Shown in pieces: positions 1 through 7,421 of a stretch of DNA of 10,697 nt; the first letter of the stretch is position 1; every line of letters starts with the position of its first letter. Made by a program: the position numbers and the translations under genes. Under the pieces are notes generated by a model. It was given only the letters and a program-made list of their open reading frames with translations. It did not search any database and had not been told where the DNA came from. The stretch lies in the NCBI GenBank assembly GCA_018969455.1, contig JAGWYI010000092.1:1-10697 (forward strand). Reading direction: 5' to 3'. The DNA is from Bacteroidota bacterium (GTDB taxonomy: Bacteria; Bacteroidota; Bacteroidia; Chitinophagales; Saprospiraceae).

Positions 1-533
1 TACGTATACACCGCGCGATCGAGCAGCAAATCAATGGTATAGTTGCCGGCAGCCGGTATGGCAATGTTGGCGCCGCCGTATTCCAGCGATTTATTGGCGC
101 CGTCGTCGCCCAGGTTAACACCCCAGTCGTCGTTGGCGCGGAATTTAATTTCGCCCGCTACCAGATCGAGGGTGATGGTAAGTTTGTTGTTGACATCATC
201 GTAAGTCATGTTTTGATCGGAATTCCAGCCATCAGGAGTAGCCGAACCGATCAGGCCCCAATTGGTGCTGGCCACGGTATAGGTCAGGCTGTTCAAATCT
301 ACATTCAACCGATGCATACCGGTTGCAGGAGAGTTGATGTTGGCGCCATTGGGTTCCAGGGTGCCGTTTCCGCCATCGTCGCCCCAGTTGGTTGCCCAGC
401 TGTAACCTTTAGTAAATTTGAATTCGGACTGGTTGGCGAAATACACATAACCTTCGTATTTGCCGTTGTTTTTAACCGAATAAATTACCGTTTTGGTATT
501 GCTTGGGTCCCAACCCTGGTAAGCGCCGGGCAC
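1..533 (-). repeat. Module pair A-B of SusE, copy 1 of a divergent direct repeat
   Basis: This is SusE residues 162 to the window edge. It encodes two tandem SusE/SusF-type binding modules that reappear in the same order and strand inside the SusD gene at about 1581-2126. Modules A and B also resemble each other, for example EFKFTKGYSW with GDDG in A and EIKFRANDDWG with GDDG in B. The window therefore holds four copies of one basic fold. By eye the two protein copies agree at more than half of positions. The DNA is clearly diverged. Confidence 0.8.
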
Positions 534-1016
534 TTGGAGGGCATCGTAATTGATCACAATTTCGTAGGGAGTGATGGTGAGTTTGATCACTGGAGAATAA
601 ACCGTCTCTACTTCCGGGCTCACTTTTGCTGCCAGGCGGAACTCCATTTCATGTGGGTCGCCAGCTGAGAGTGATTTGGAGGTAAACAGGAAATTATTCA
701 TGGCGCCCACGGTGATGGTTCCGAGAGACAGTTTGTTGGTACTGCCCAGAATGATGGGGTCTGCAAAATTTTTGCCGGCAACATCCATTTGAAGGGTGTA
801 AGTAACACCAGCCTGAAAGCCAAATTCGGCTGCGCTCCAGTTAAAAACGGCAAACACATCATCTTTCTTGGCTTCTGTGAGTACATATGAAGTACCATTC
901 GATGGGCTCGTGAAAGCAGGCGCATTTCCGAGGTTCAGCACCGGATCGGTTGCTTCATCTTTACAGGCAGTAAATGCCAGAACAGACAAAAGCAGCAAAA
1001 GCAAATATTGCTTCAT
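1..1016 (-). CDS. susE: SusE-like surface glycan-binding lipoprotein (3' end beyond window)
   Basis: Third gene of the sus-type operon, truncated at the left edge after 338 codons. The ATG at 1014-1016 opens a lipoprotein signal (K2, hydrophobic run of Leu) ending at Cys18. The residues after it, CKDEATD, are charged and acidic and resemble the lipoprotein surface-export signal described in Bacteroidota, so a cell-surface location is inferred. Residues about 27-148 look like the N-terminal SusE domain (APAFTSPSNGTSYVLTE, FNWSAAEFG, YTLQMD). Two related beta-rich binding modules follow: A, about 162-252 (VPGAYQGWDP, KYEGYVYF, EFKFTKGYSW), and B, from 253 (WGLIGSATPDGWNSDQNM, AGEIKFRANDDWG, GGANIAIP). 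These match the SusE/SusF starch-binding family, whose members bind alpha-glucan at the surface. Substrate is inferred from family only. The start lies 18 bp after the susD stop. The 3' end and any further modules are not visible. Confidence 0.88.
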   Translation of the reverse strand, partial: MKQYLLLLLLSVLAFTACKDEATDPVLNLGNAPAFTSPSNGTSYVLTEAKKDDVFAVFNWSAAEFGFQAGVTYTLQMDVAGKNFADPIILGSTNKLSLGTITVGAMNNFLFTSKSLSAGDPHEMEFRLAAKVSPEVETVYSPVIKLTITPYEIVINYDALQVPGAYQGWDPSNTKTVIYSVKNNGKYEGYVYFANQSEFKFTKGYSWATNWGDDGGNGTLEPNGANINSPATGMHRLNVDLNSLTYTVASTNWGLIGSATPDGWNSDQNMTYDDVNNKLTITLDLVAGEIKFRANDDWGVNLGDDGANKSLEYGGANIAIPAAGNYTIDLLLDRAVYT

Positions 1017-1034
1017 ATTTTTGTTTTTTTAGAA
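1017..1034 (-). promoter_or_regulatory. A-rich translation leader of susE
   Basis: The 18 bases between the susD stop and the susE ATG read TTCTAAAAAAACAAAAAT on the minus strand. There is no Shine-Dalgarno sequence. A-rich leaders of this kind are usual for Bacteroidota. The core CTAAAAAAAC is also present in the leader of susD (3237-3256). A role in initiation is inferred from position and composition. Confidence 0.4.
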
Positions 1035-3236
1035 TTAATAATTTGGATTTTGCTTCAAATTCGGGTTTGCTCCGAGGTCTGAAGATGGAATTGGATAGAT
1101 GTCGCGATAGGCATCGGTTGATTTACCTGCCGGAACGCCGCCTTTCCAAGGCCATACATAGTTGGTTTGGGTAAACCGGCCGAAACGAACCAGGTCGGTA
1201 CGGCGGTGGCATTCCCAATACAATTCACGGGCACGTTCATCCAGAATGAAATCCAGCGTAAGGTCGCTTTGAGCGATGTTTCCAGCAGTTCCATTGTAGG
1301 CACGGGTACGGATGGCATTCACATAAGCCAGAGCGTCGGTGGCGCTGCCGCCTGTTCCGCCGCGCAGAACTGCTTCTGCATACATCAGATACACATCTTC
1401 AATGCGGAACAAGGGGAAGTCGATGTCGACAAAAGTAGGATTGGAGCCGGGCTGACCAGTAGAAGTGATGTTTTTATACTTGGTCACAGCGTATCCGTCC
1501 TTAAACTGAGAAATGTCGGAAATTTCAAGAGATTGGCCGTTGGTGTAGAACATCGCGCGGCTGTCTACAGCGGGTCGTGAAATCGAGTAGGTGTAGTCTG
1601 GTTTGTCCAGGAACAATTTGATTGCATACAGGCCGTTGCTGGGAATGGCAATATTGGCGCCGCCTTCTTCGAGGAGTGCATCGCCGCCATTGTCGCCATA
1701 ATTCAAGCCCCAATCGTCGTTGGCACGGAATTTCACTTCACCTGCTGTCAGATTCAGGGTGATGTTCCAGCTGCGGTCGCTTGGATCGTAGCTCATATTT
1801 TGGTCAGAATTCCATCCGTCTGGCGTAGCAGATCCAATCAAACCCCAATCGGTTTTTTTCAGGGTGTAGGTAAGCGCGTTGATGTCGACATTAATTTTGT
1901 AGAAACCGGCATCGGTAATATTGATGTTATCGCCGCCTGAATCCAGTTTTCCATCAGCGCCGGTATCACCGTAATTTACATCCCAGCTTGGGCCGGTGGT
2001 AAATTTGAATTGAGTTGCGGCCGGGAAATAGAGGTAACCTTCAAATTTGCCGTCTGCGTTTGCAGAGGCCAGTACGGTTGTTGCATCGGAGGGTGTCCAG
2101 GCGGTGCTTTGATAGCTTCCGGGTACATAGAGCAGTGGATAGCTGGTATTACCGTCATTGGGAGCCACCACCGTGCTTCCGCCAATGGCTGGGAATTTTT
2201 CAACGAGTGCGCTTGTTACCCGGGTACCGCCCCATCCGCCGTCAAGGCCGAAATCGGCGGGCGACATGCTGCCGCCAACCTGGGCATGACACATAAAGGT
2301 AGTGCCGCCGTAGGTTTGGCCGTGCAAGCCGTCAAACAAAACCGGGAAAATGATACCTTGTGCTTTGTTGTTATCGGCCAAAAACAGATTCTGGTATTTT
2401 GGTTCCAATTGGTAGCCGGCATCAATGGTTTTTTTGCAGTAGGTAATACAATCGCTGTACAGTTCGCGGCCAACATAAACCTTTGCATTGAGGTACAATT
2501 TGGCCAAAAGCGTCCAGGCTGCTGCCTTGTCGGCACGGCCGTACTCATTTTGACGTGCATTTACCAAATCAGCATCAATGGCTTTACACTCGCTTTCTAT
2601 GTACGAGAACAATTCGGAGGCGCTGGCCTGACGGGGGAAAAAAGAACCAACTACGTCATTTTCGGTAACAAAAGGCACACTGCGGAACAGGTCGAGGGCA
2701 TGGAAATAGCTTAGGGCGCGCAAGAAACGCGCTTCTGCACGGAAATGGGTAATCTCGGCGCGCAAGGCTGCATCCACATTGCGGCTGTCGAGTTTTTCAG
2801 ATGTGGTTTCCCGAATGAATTCGTTGCACAAAGAGATTTGGTAAAAAATCCGGTTGTACATGGCTGTAATGAATTCACTGTTGGCATCCCAGTCTTGCTG
2901 GTGAAAATCCTGGATGGTACCATCGTTCCAGGCAATAACGGCTTCTTCTGTAGGCAATTCCTGGGCTTTCCAGTACTGACGCAGGTAGGTAGAAAAGCCT
3001 TCGTCGATGCCAGAAATGTCGGGCAAGCCGGCAGGGCCCTGCTGGCCGCTGAGGGCTAGTCCGGCATACAATTTTGCCAAAACCTGTTTGTAGGCATTGG
3101 GATCTTCGTATACCGTGGCAGATGTGATGGTGTTTTTATCGAGCGGCACCGTATCAAGGTCTTTGAAACAAGACACAGCGAACATGGCAAAGCCCAACAA
3201 AAGCAACGCTGACAGTTTGAACGATTTGCGGTTCAT
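1035..3236 (-). CDS. susD: SusD-like lipoprotein with an inserted SusE/SusF-type module pair
   Basis: Surface lipoprotein partner (lid) of the SusC transporter, 733 residues against roughly 500-600 usual for SusD. The signal peptide ends at Cys23 (FAVSCFKDLD), and the following K-D fits a surface-export signal. The SusD N-terminal region spans about 24-345, with the typical ARFLRALSYFHALDLF (168-184) and helical AAAWTLLAKLYLN (238-250). The SusD/RagB C-terminal region resumes at about 557 (DSRAMFY), with FRIEDVYLMYAEA (610-622), LDERARELYWECHRR (665-679) and the usual ending NPNLKQNPNY. Between TSALVEKFP (341-349) and AVDSRAMFY (556-564) lies an insert with modules A (about 371-463) and B (464-552), homologous to the adjacent SusE. 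Both SusD halves are complete and in frame, so this is a domain insertion and not a broken gene. The insert probably adds glycan-binding capacity to the lid; that role is inferred. Confidence 0.93.
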   Translation of the reverse strand: MNRKSFKLSALLLLGFAMFAVSCFKDLDTVPLDKNTITSATVYEDPNAYKQVLAKLYAGLALSGQQGPAGLPDISGIDEGFSTYLRQYWKAQELPTEEAVIAWNDGTIQDFHQQDWDANSEFITAMYNRIFYQISLCNEFIRETTSEKLDSRNVDAALRAEITHFRAEARFLRALSYFHALDLFRSVPFVTENDVVGSFFPRQASASELFSYIESECKAIDADLVNARQNEYGRADKAAAWTLLAKLYLNAKVYVGRELYSDCITYCKKTIDAGYQLEPKYQNLFLADNNKAQGIIFPVLFDGLHGQTYGGTTFMCHAQVGGSMSPADFGLDGGWGGTRVTSALVEKFPAIGGSTVVAPNDGNTSYPLLYVPGSYQSTAWTPSDATTVLASANADGKFEGYLYFPAATQFKFTTGPSWDVNYGDTGADGKLDSGGDNINITDAGFYKINVDINALTYTLKKTDWGLIGSATPDGWNSDQNMSYDPSDRSWNITLNLTAGEVKFRANDDWGLNYGDNGGDALLEEGGANIAIPSNGLYAIKLFLDKPDYTYSISRPAVDSRAMFYTNGQSLEISDISQFKDGYAVTKYKNITSTGQPGSNPTFVDIDFPLFRIEDVYLMYAEAVLRGGTGGSATDALAYVNAIRTRAYNGTAGNIAQSDLTLDFILDERARELYWECHRRTDLVRFGRFTQTNYVWPWKGGVPAGKSTDAYRDIYPIPSSDLGANPNLKQNPNY
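1581..2126 (-). repeat. Module pair A-B inside SusD, copy 2 of the direct repeat
   Basis: This is SusD residues 371-552. Module A runs from VPGSYQSTAW through KFEGYLYF, QFKFTTGPSW and ALTYTL. Module B runs from WGLIGSATPDGWNSDQNM through AGEVKFRANDDWG, GGANIAIP and PDYTY. The order and spacing follow SusE residues 162-338 with about two residues of length difference in A. The 18-residue start of B is identical to SusE residues 253-270, although most of its codons differ at silent positions. Confidence 0.85.
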
Positions 3237-3256
3237 ATGTTAAGTAGTTTTTTTAG
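3237..3256 (-). promoter_or_regulatory. A-rich translation leader of susD
   Basis: The 20 bases between the susC stop and the susD ATG read CTAAAAAAACTACTTAACAT on the minus strand. There is no Shine-Dalgarno. The first ten bases match the core of the susE leader. The short gap with no terminator supports cotranscription of susC, susD and susE. Confidence 0.4.
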
Positions 3257-6196
3257 TTAGAAACTTGCATTTACACCAAACACAAAGGTTCTTGCGCGTG
3301 GATAAATGTTGTTGTCAATACCTCCGGAAACCTCTGGGTCGAGGCCTTTGTATTGGGTGATTTTAATTGGATTTTGAACCGTTGCATATACACGCAAACG
3401 ATTGACTTTCTTCCAATTATTTACGCTGTACCCGAGCGTAATGTGGTCAACGCGCAAAAATGATGCGTTTTTCACAAAATAATCGCTGAAGTATTGCGGA
3501 ACAGAAAAGTCGATGGATTCGGTTTTCGCCAACACGTTGTTGATGTACCCTGCGCTGTTGTACAAGCGGTTGTAATAAGCGCCTTCAGACAGAACGTTGT
3601 TGTACATGTAGTTGCCTACGTTGGCACGTCCTGCAAAGGAGAAATCCCAATGTCCGCGCGTGTAGCTGGAGTAAAAACCAAAATAAACGGGCGCATTGGA
3701 GCTTTTGTAGTGGTAACGGTCGGCAGGAGTAACCTGGCCATCGCCATTCCGATCTACATACAAACCTTCAATTGGGGTACCGTTTTTGTCATATACCTGT
3801 TCATACACATAAAAATTGTTGGTGCTGTATCCCACACTCTGAATCTGGATGGTATTGCCCACACCGCCGGAAATGCTGCCTGTGTAAACGCCGGGATAAT
3901 TCGGATCGTCGGTTTTGGTCAATTTCGTGATTTCGTTGTGGTTGTAGGTTACGTTACCGCCAATTTCCCAGCTTGCTTCCGCTGTTTTGATGGCTTGTAC
4001 ATTCAAGGAAAATTCAACGCCTTTGTTGGTCAGGTTGCCCACATTGGTGTTGATGTAGTTGGTCAGGTTGGTACCGGCAGGAACAGGAATGTAGTTGAGC
4101 AAGTCGCGGGTATCGCGTTTGTACAGTTCCAGTGTACCATACACACGGTTTTTAAAGAAACCGTAATCAAATGCGGCATTCAAAGTAGTAGTTGTTTCCC
4201 ACTTGATTTTGGCATCATATCCGCTCGGACGCAGGGTATTGATGTAGGTATTTCCAAATTCATACTGGGCTGTTGACTGACTTTGCAGGTAAACCGGCAA
4301 ATAATTGTAGTAGTTGCCAATGTCTTGCTGACCCGTTTGGCCCCAGCTCGCACGCACTTTCAGTGCAGAGAAGTCGGCGTCATTGTTTTCAAGGATTTTG
4401 TAACCCAATGCTACAGAAGGGAATAAACCCCAACGGTAGTCAGGTCCGAAACGGGAAGATCCATCGCGGCGCACGGTAGCGGTGAGGAGGAAGCGATCGT
4501 TGAAGGTATAGTTCAAACGACCGAACAAAGACAGCAGGTAGTATTCAGCAGGCGTTTTGATTTCTTGCTGAAGAACAATGCTGCCATCGGCATTGGCGGA
4601 GCGGTTCAGGTTGTTGATGTAAAAATGCTGCCAGGAATAACCGCCCATTACGTCAATTTTGTGGTTTACACCCAATTTTTTAACATAATTCAGGTAAAAT
4701 TCCAACAGTTCATTTTTTTTCTGTTGTTCGTAGTGCCGGTTCAAGCCTTTGTTGGTAAAGGCAAAAGCGGCATTGGCAGCCTGCTTCACGTCGCCCTTGC
4801 TGGTGGAGTAGTCATAAGCAAGGTTGAGGTTGGCGCGCAGGTCGCGCAAGAACCAAAAACGGTAATCGATGTTGGCATTGGCAATGTAACGGTTGGCGGT
4901 GCCTTCATCTTGCTGCTGTTCCAACAAAGCAACCGGATTGGCGGTTGCAATGGTGATTGGATTGCCGTTGGGTTGCTTCCAGGTGGTATAACCGCCAAAT
5001 GCATCATTGCCAGCCGAACGTACCGATTGGGTTGGATCATAGGCTACAGCGGCTCCAATGGCGCCCCGGTTGGCAAAAAAGTTGTTGTCATGCACAAACT
5101 TGATTCCGGCATTTACCTGCAGGGTGTTTTTCAAAAATCCGGGGCTCAGGTTAATGGCGGTGGTCAGACGGTTCAGATCGTCGGTTTTCAAAATACCGGT
5201 ACGTGTGGTGTAGCCGCCCGAAACCCGGTAAGGGATTCCGGCAACTGCGCCGGAAAGACCCAGGCTGTGGTCGGTACTAACCCCGGTTTGGTAAATTTCT
5301 TTTTGCCAGTCGGTGTTGCTGTTGCCCAGCAAAGCGCGCTGGGCCGAGCCTGCTTCGTAGCGCTTTTCAATTAAAGCACGGAAACCGGCGGCATCCAACA
5401 CATCTACCTGGTTGATGGCATTGCTGAACGAAACCAGGCCGCTGTAATCAACCCGCAATTTTTTGCCGGAAGCGCCTTTTTTGGTTGTGATGATGATCAC
5501 ACCGTTGGAGGCACGTGACCCGTAAATGGCGGTTGCAGAAGCGTCCTTCAATACGGTAAAAGTTTCAATGTCGTTCGGATTTACGATGTTGAGCAAGTTT
5601 CTGCTACCGGCAGGTGAACCGTTGTCGATCGGAACGCCATCCACTACAATCAAGGGGTCGTTGCTGGCACTCAAGGAAGAACCGCCGCGAATCCGGATTG
5701 TACTGGCGCCGCCCGCTTCTGGAGAAGGCGTAACCTGTACACCGGCCACCTTACCTGCAACCAACTCCTGGGGCGACACAATCGCACCCTTGTTGAAACT
5801 GCGGTTGGAAACAGCAATGACCGAACCCGTCGCATCTTCCTTTTTTACCGTACCATAACCAATTACCAAAATCTCTTCGAGTGCTTTACCCGCACTCATC
5901 TTGATTTCAAAGGTGCTTTCAGAACCCAGCGGTATTTCTACATCGGTATAACCGGTGTAGGAAATCTTGAGCGTGGCTCCATCGGCAGGTACCTTTTTAA
6001 TGGTGAAGGCTCCCGTAGCGTCGGTAAGCGCGCCTACGGTAGTCCCCTTCACAATTACACTTGCGCCAATCAGGCCTTCTCCCGATTCGGCATCTGTCAC
6101 CTTTCCCGAAATCTGTCTTTGCGCGAAGACTGTGCTGCCGCTGCAAATAAACAGGAACGCGAAGGCAAACCATAATTTGCTTGTGAAATGCTTCAT
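3257..6196 (-). CDS. susC: SusC/RagA-family TonB-dependent outer-membrane transporter
   Basis: Imports bound oligosaccharides through the outer membrane using TonB energy, in complex with the downstream SusD. It has 979 residues, normal for the family. The signal peptide ends near STVFA|Q (residues 1-25). Residues about 27-101 form a carboxypeptidase-regulatory-like beta domain (ISGKVTDAESGEGLIGASV). A TonB-box-like segment EEILVIGYGTVKKED lies at 107-121. The plug domain, about 122-240, carries the family signature IRIRGGSSL, PLIVVDGVPID and LKDASATAIYGSRASNGVI. The rest is the 22-strand barrel, ending in ARTFVFGVNASF with the terminal Phe expected of outer-membrane barrels. No STN sensor domain precedes it, so signalling to an anti-sigma factor is not indicated. 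First gene of the operon. Substrate is inferred as starch-like only from the SusE-type modules nearby. Confidence 0.96.
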   Translation of the reverse strand: MKHFTSKLWFAFAFLFICSGSTVFAQRQISGKVTDAESGEGLIGASVIVKGTTVGALTDATGAFTIKKVPADGATLKISYTGYTDVEIPLGSESTFEIKMSAGKALEEILVIGYGTVKKEDATGSVIAVSNRSFNKGAIVSPQELVAGKVAGVQVTPSPEAGGASTIRIRGGSSLSASNDPLIVVDGVPIDNGSPAGSRNLLNIVNPNDIETFTVLKDASATAIYGSRASNGVIIITTKKGASGKKLRVDYSGLVSFSNAINQVDVLDAAGFRALIEKRYEAGSAQRALLGNSNTDWQKEIYQTGVSTDHSLGLSGAVAGIPYRVSGGYTTRTGILKTDDLNRLTTAINLSPGFLKNTLQVNAGIKFVHDNNFFANRGAIGAAVAYDPTQSVRSAGNDAFGGYTTWKQPNGNPITIATANPVALLEQQQDEGTANRYIANANIDYRFWFLRDLRANLNLAYDYSTSKGDVKQAANAAFAFTNKGLNRHYEQQKKNELLEFYLNYVKKLGVNHKIDVMGGYSWQHFYINNLNRSANADGSIVLQQEIKTPAEYYLLSLFGRLNYTFNDRFLLTATVRRDGSSRFGPDYRWGLFPSVALGYKILENNDADFSALKVRASWGQTGQQDIGNYYNYLPVYLQSQSTAQYEFGNTYINTLRPSGYDAKIKWETTTTLNAAFDYGFFKNRVYGTLELYKRDTRDLLNYIPVPAGTNLTNYINTNVGNLTNKGVEFSLNVQAIKTAEASWEIGGNVTYNHNEITKLTKTDDPNYPGVYTGSISGGVGNTIQIQSVGYSTNNFYVYEQVYDKNGTPIEGLYVDRNGDGQVTPADRYHYKSSNAPVYFGFYSSYTRGHWDFSFAGRANVGNYMYNNVLSEGAYYNRLYNSAGYINNVLAKTESIDFSVPQYFSDYFVKNASFLRVDHITLGYSVNNWKKVNRLRVYATVQNPIKITQYKGLDPEVSGGIDNNIYPRARTFVFGVNASF

Positions 6197-6464
6197 ACTA
6201 TAAAACTATGTTTGGTGAAATTCAGAAAAAAATCTGTTTAATTCCGTTATTTGGGCGCTTATAGGCATGCGCTATGCAATTGGCAAAGTAAATAAATTAT
6301 GTGCATTGCCTGTACTTTTTTTCAGCATGATTGTTGTCATTTTTACACTAAGACAAAATCACTGGTTTTAATCTCTTGTTTTTCAAGACAATATTTCGTT
6401 GGCTTAAAGTATGAATTCCAATTTCTGTCTTAATTAACCTTAAATTACTGGATTTTTAAAGCAA
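6197..6464 (-). promoter_or_regulatory. Upstream region of the sus operon
   Basis: AT-rich non-coding stretch between the susC start and the terminator at 6465-6504. It must hold the sus promoter if that terminator works. No full Bacteroidota -7 box (TAnnTTTG) is found on the minus strand. The nearest match is TTACTTTG at 6284-6291, with no convincing -33 partner. An imperfect dyad, ATAGGCATGCGCTAT, lies at 6261-6275, close to where that candidate would start transcription. No SusR-, HTCS- or sigma/anti-sigma-type regulator gene is in the window. Confidence 0.35.
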
Positions 6465-6504
6465 AACAAAAAATGGCTTCGCTTGCGCAAAACCATTTTT
6501 TGTT
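6465..6504. terminator. Hairpin terminator between DUF4920 gene and sus operon
   Basis: A perfect 12-bp inverted repeat, AACAAAAAATGG (6465-6476) and CCATTTTTTGTT (6493-6504), encloses a 16-base loop. The A-tract in the left arm and T-tract in the right arm give a hairpin that can end transcription in both directions. It begins 40 bases after the stop of the minus-strand DUF4920 gene, which it most likely terminates, so the sus operon should use its own promoter. Confidence 0.7.
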
Positions 6505-6543
6505 CTGATAAAGATCGGGCCGTAATGGTAAACCAATCTTCGT

Positions 6544-7014
6544 TTATTTAACAATTTTTACACCCGCAGCCTCAAAAGACAATTCGCGCAGCGGCTCTTT
6601 GATTGCGTCAATTTCCTCCTTCGTTTTGCCTGCATCTTCGGCATAGTGCTTCAGGATGTTCACCGGGGTGGTTTCAATGTAGGCGTAACCATCTACAATC
6701 ACCTGGTGGCCGGAAAGATCCTTGGGCATAAAAAAGGCATAATCCTTAAATGTTACCCGCATATCGGGTTTCCCTTCTGCTGTTAGGGTCATCCAACAAC
6801 CTTTTTTCTGGCAAACGGCTTTAACCGTGCCCGAAACCTGGGCCGGCAAAGAGTCTACTCCCTGCATTTTTAACGTCAATTCCTCGTAGGTGATGGTGTG
6901 ATCTGCCTGAAATGGTGCACCAAAGTTTTTGACATTATTTGTTTGGCTGAAAGCCGAAATGGCAAAGAGAAAAAATGCAATCGTGTGGCCAAAGAGAATC
7001 AAATTTTTTTTCAT
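6544..7014 (-). CDS. Secreted DUF4920 domain protein
   Basis: A 156-residue exported protein of unknown function. The start ATG at 7012-7014 gives a clean signal peptide (MKKNLILFGH, then a hydrophobic run) probably cut after AFSQ, residue 24 or near it. The rest is one small domain with the DUF4920 pattern: FGAPF near 31, SGTVKAVCQKKGCWMTL at 61-77, then VTFKDYAFFMPKDLSGHQVIV and a Lys/Glu-rich helix at about 121-142. The Cys68-x4-Cys73-Trp-Met motif is the most striking part and could form a disulfide or bind a cofactor; that is inference. No lipobox cysteine is present, so a periplasmic or secreted location is likely. It is probably monocistronic: a possible promoter lies at 7073-7080 and a strong hairpin follows the stop. 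The family assignment rests on recalled motif similarity. Confidence 0.82.
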   Translation of the reverse strand: MKKNLILFGHTIAFFLFAISAFSQTNNVKNFGAPFQADHTITYEELTLKMQGVDSLPAQVSGTVKAVCQKKGCWMTLTAEGKPDMRVTFKDYAFFMPKDLSGHQVIVDGYAYIETTPVNILKHYAEDAGKTKEEIDAIKEPLRELSFEAAGVKIVK

Positions 7015-7421
7015 GTTTTAAAAAAATGCTAAAATGCTGGAAATCAGAATTTTGTTCTTATATTTGAAAATGCAAATCTACAAATTTTACAGAATCCAGA
7101 TATGAATGGCACAATATTAGGGTAGTAAAATTGTTCTTGATTTGCTAATCCGTACCCCCGCTAACCCCTTTTGATCAGTCTGGGATGTCAGGCAGGCTTT
7201 CCATGCAGACAAACACTAAATCAACCGATTTCTGGCTTGTCGCCAACGACATTGCTTGTTAAGACCAACTTAATGTCAAAGCCCAAAGCCAATTTTTTGC
7301 CCAAAAAAATGTTTTATATTACAAAATTCAAGAACAAACACGATCTGAAAATTTAATCAATTCGAAACTGCTTGCACCCTTCTTACACACCACAACATTA
7401 ACGTTTCTAAACCTGTCAACA
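7015..7421. other. Divergent intergenic region between DUF4920 and MORN-caspase genes
   Basis: 407 bases with no convincing gene. An open frame at 7171-7356 (plus) has no recognisable domain, a composition unlike the neighbours and no leader, so it is not called. The region must hold promoters for both flanking genes. The only good Bacteroidota -7 match is on the minus strand at 7073-7080. On the plus strand a poor candidate pair, TTTTTTG (7293-7299) and TATATTAC (7315-7322), is too closely spaced to be trusted. Confidence 0.5.
7073..7080 (-). promoter_or_regulatory. Candidate -7 promoter box for the DUF4920 gene
   Basis: The minus strand reads TAGATTTG, an exact match to the Bacteroidota -7 consensus TAnnTTTG. 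Transcription would start about 60 bases or less upstream of the ATG at 7014, a normal leader length. No clear TTG -33 element sits at the usual distance, so this rests on one short box. Confidence 0.35.

Noticed and set aside
1035..3236. The long SusD as an assembly error or accidental fusion with SusE
   Set aside because: SusD sequence is complete on both sides of the insert in one frame, and the module pair differs from the SusE copy throughout, mostly at silent positions.
2010..5374. Plus-strand open frames of about 234-269 codons opposite susC and susD
   Set aside because: They are antisense shadows of genes with clear TonB-dependent transporter and SusD motifs, and none shows a domain, signal peptide or leader of its own.
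7171..7356. A 61-codon plus-strand frame in the divergent region
   Set aside because: No domain, no leader and a composition typical of non-coding sequence. It occupies the region where the promoters must lie.
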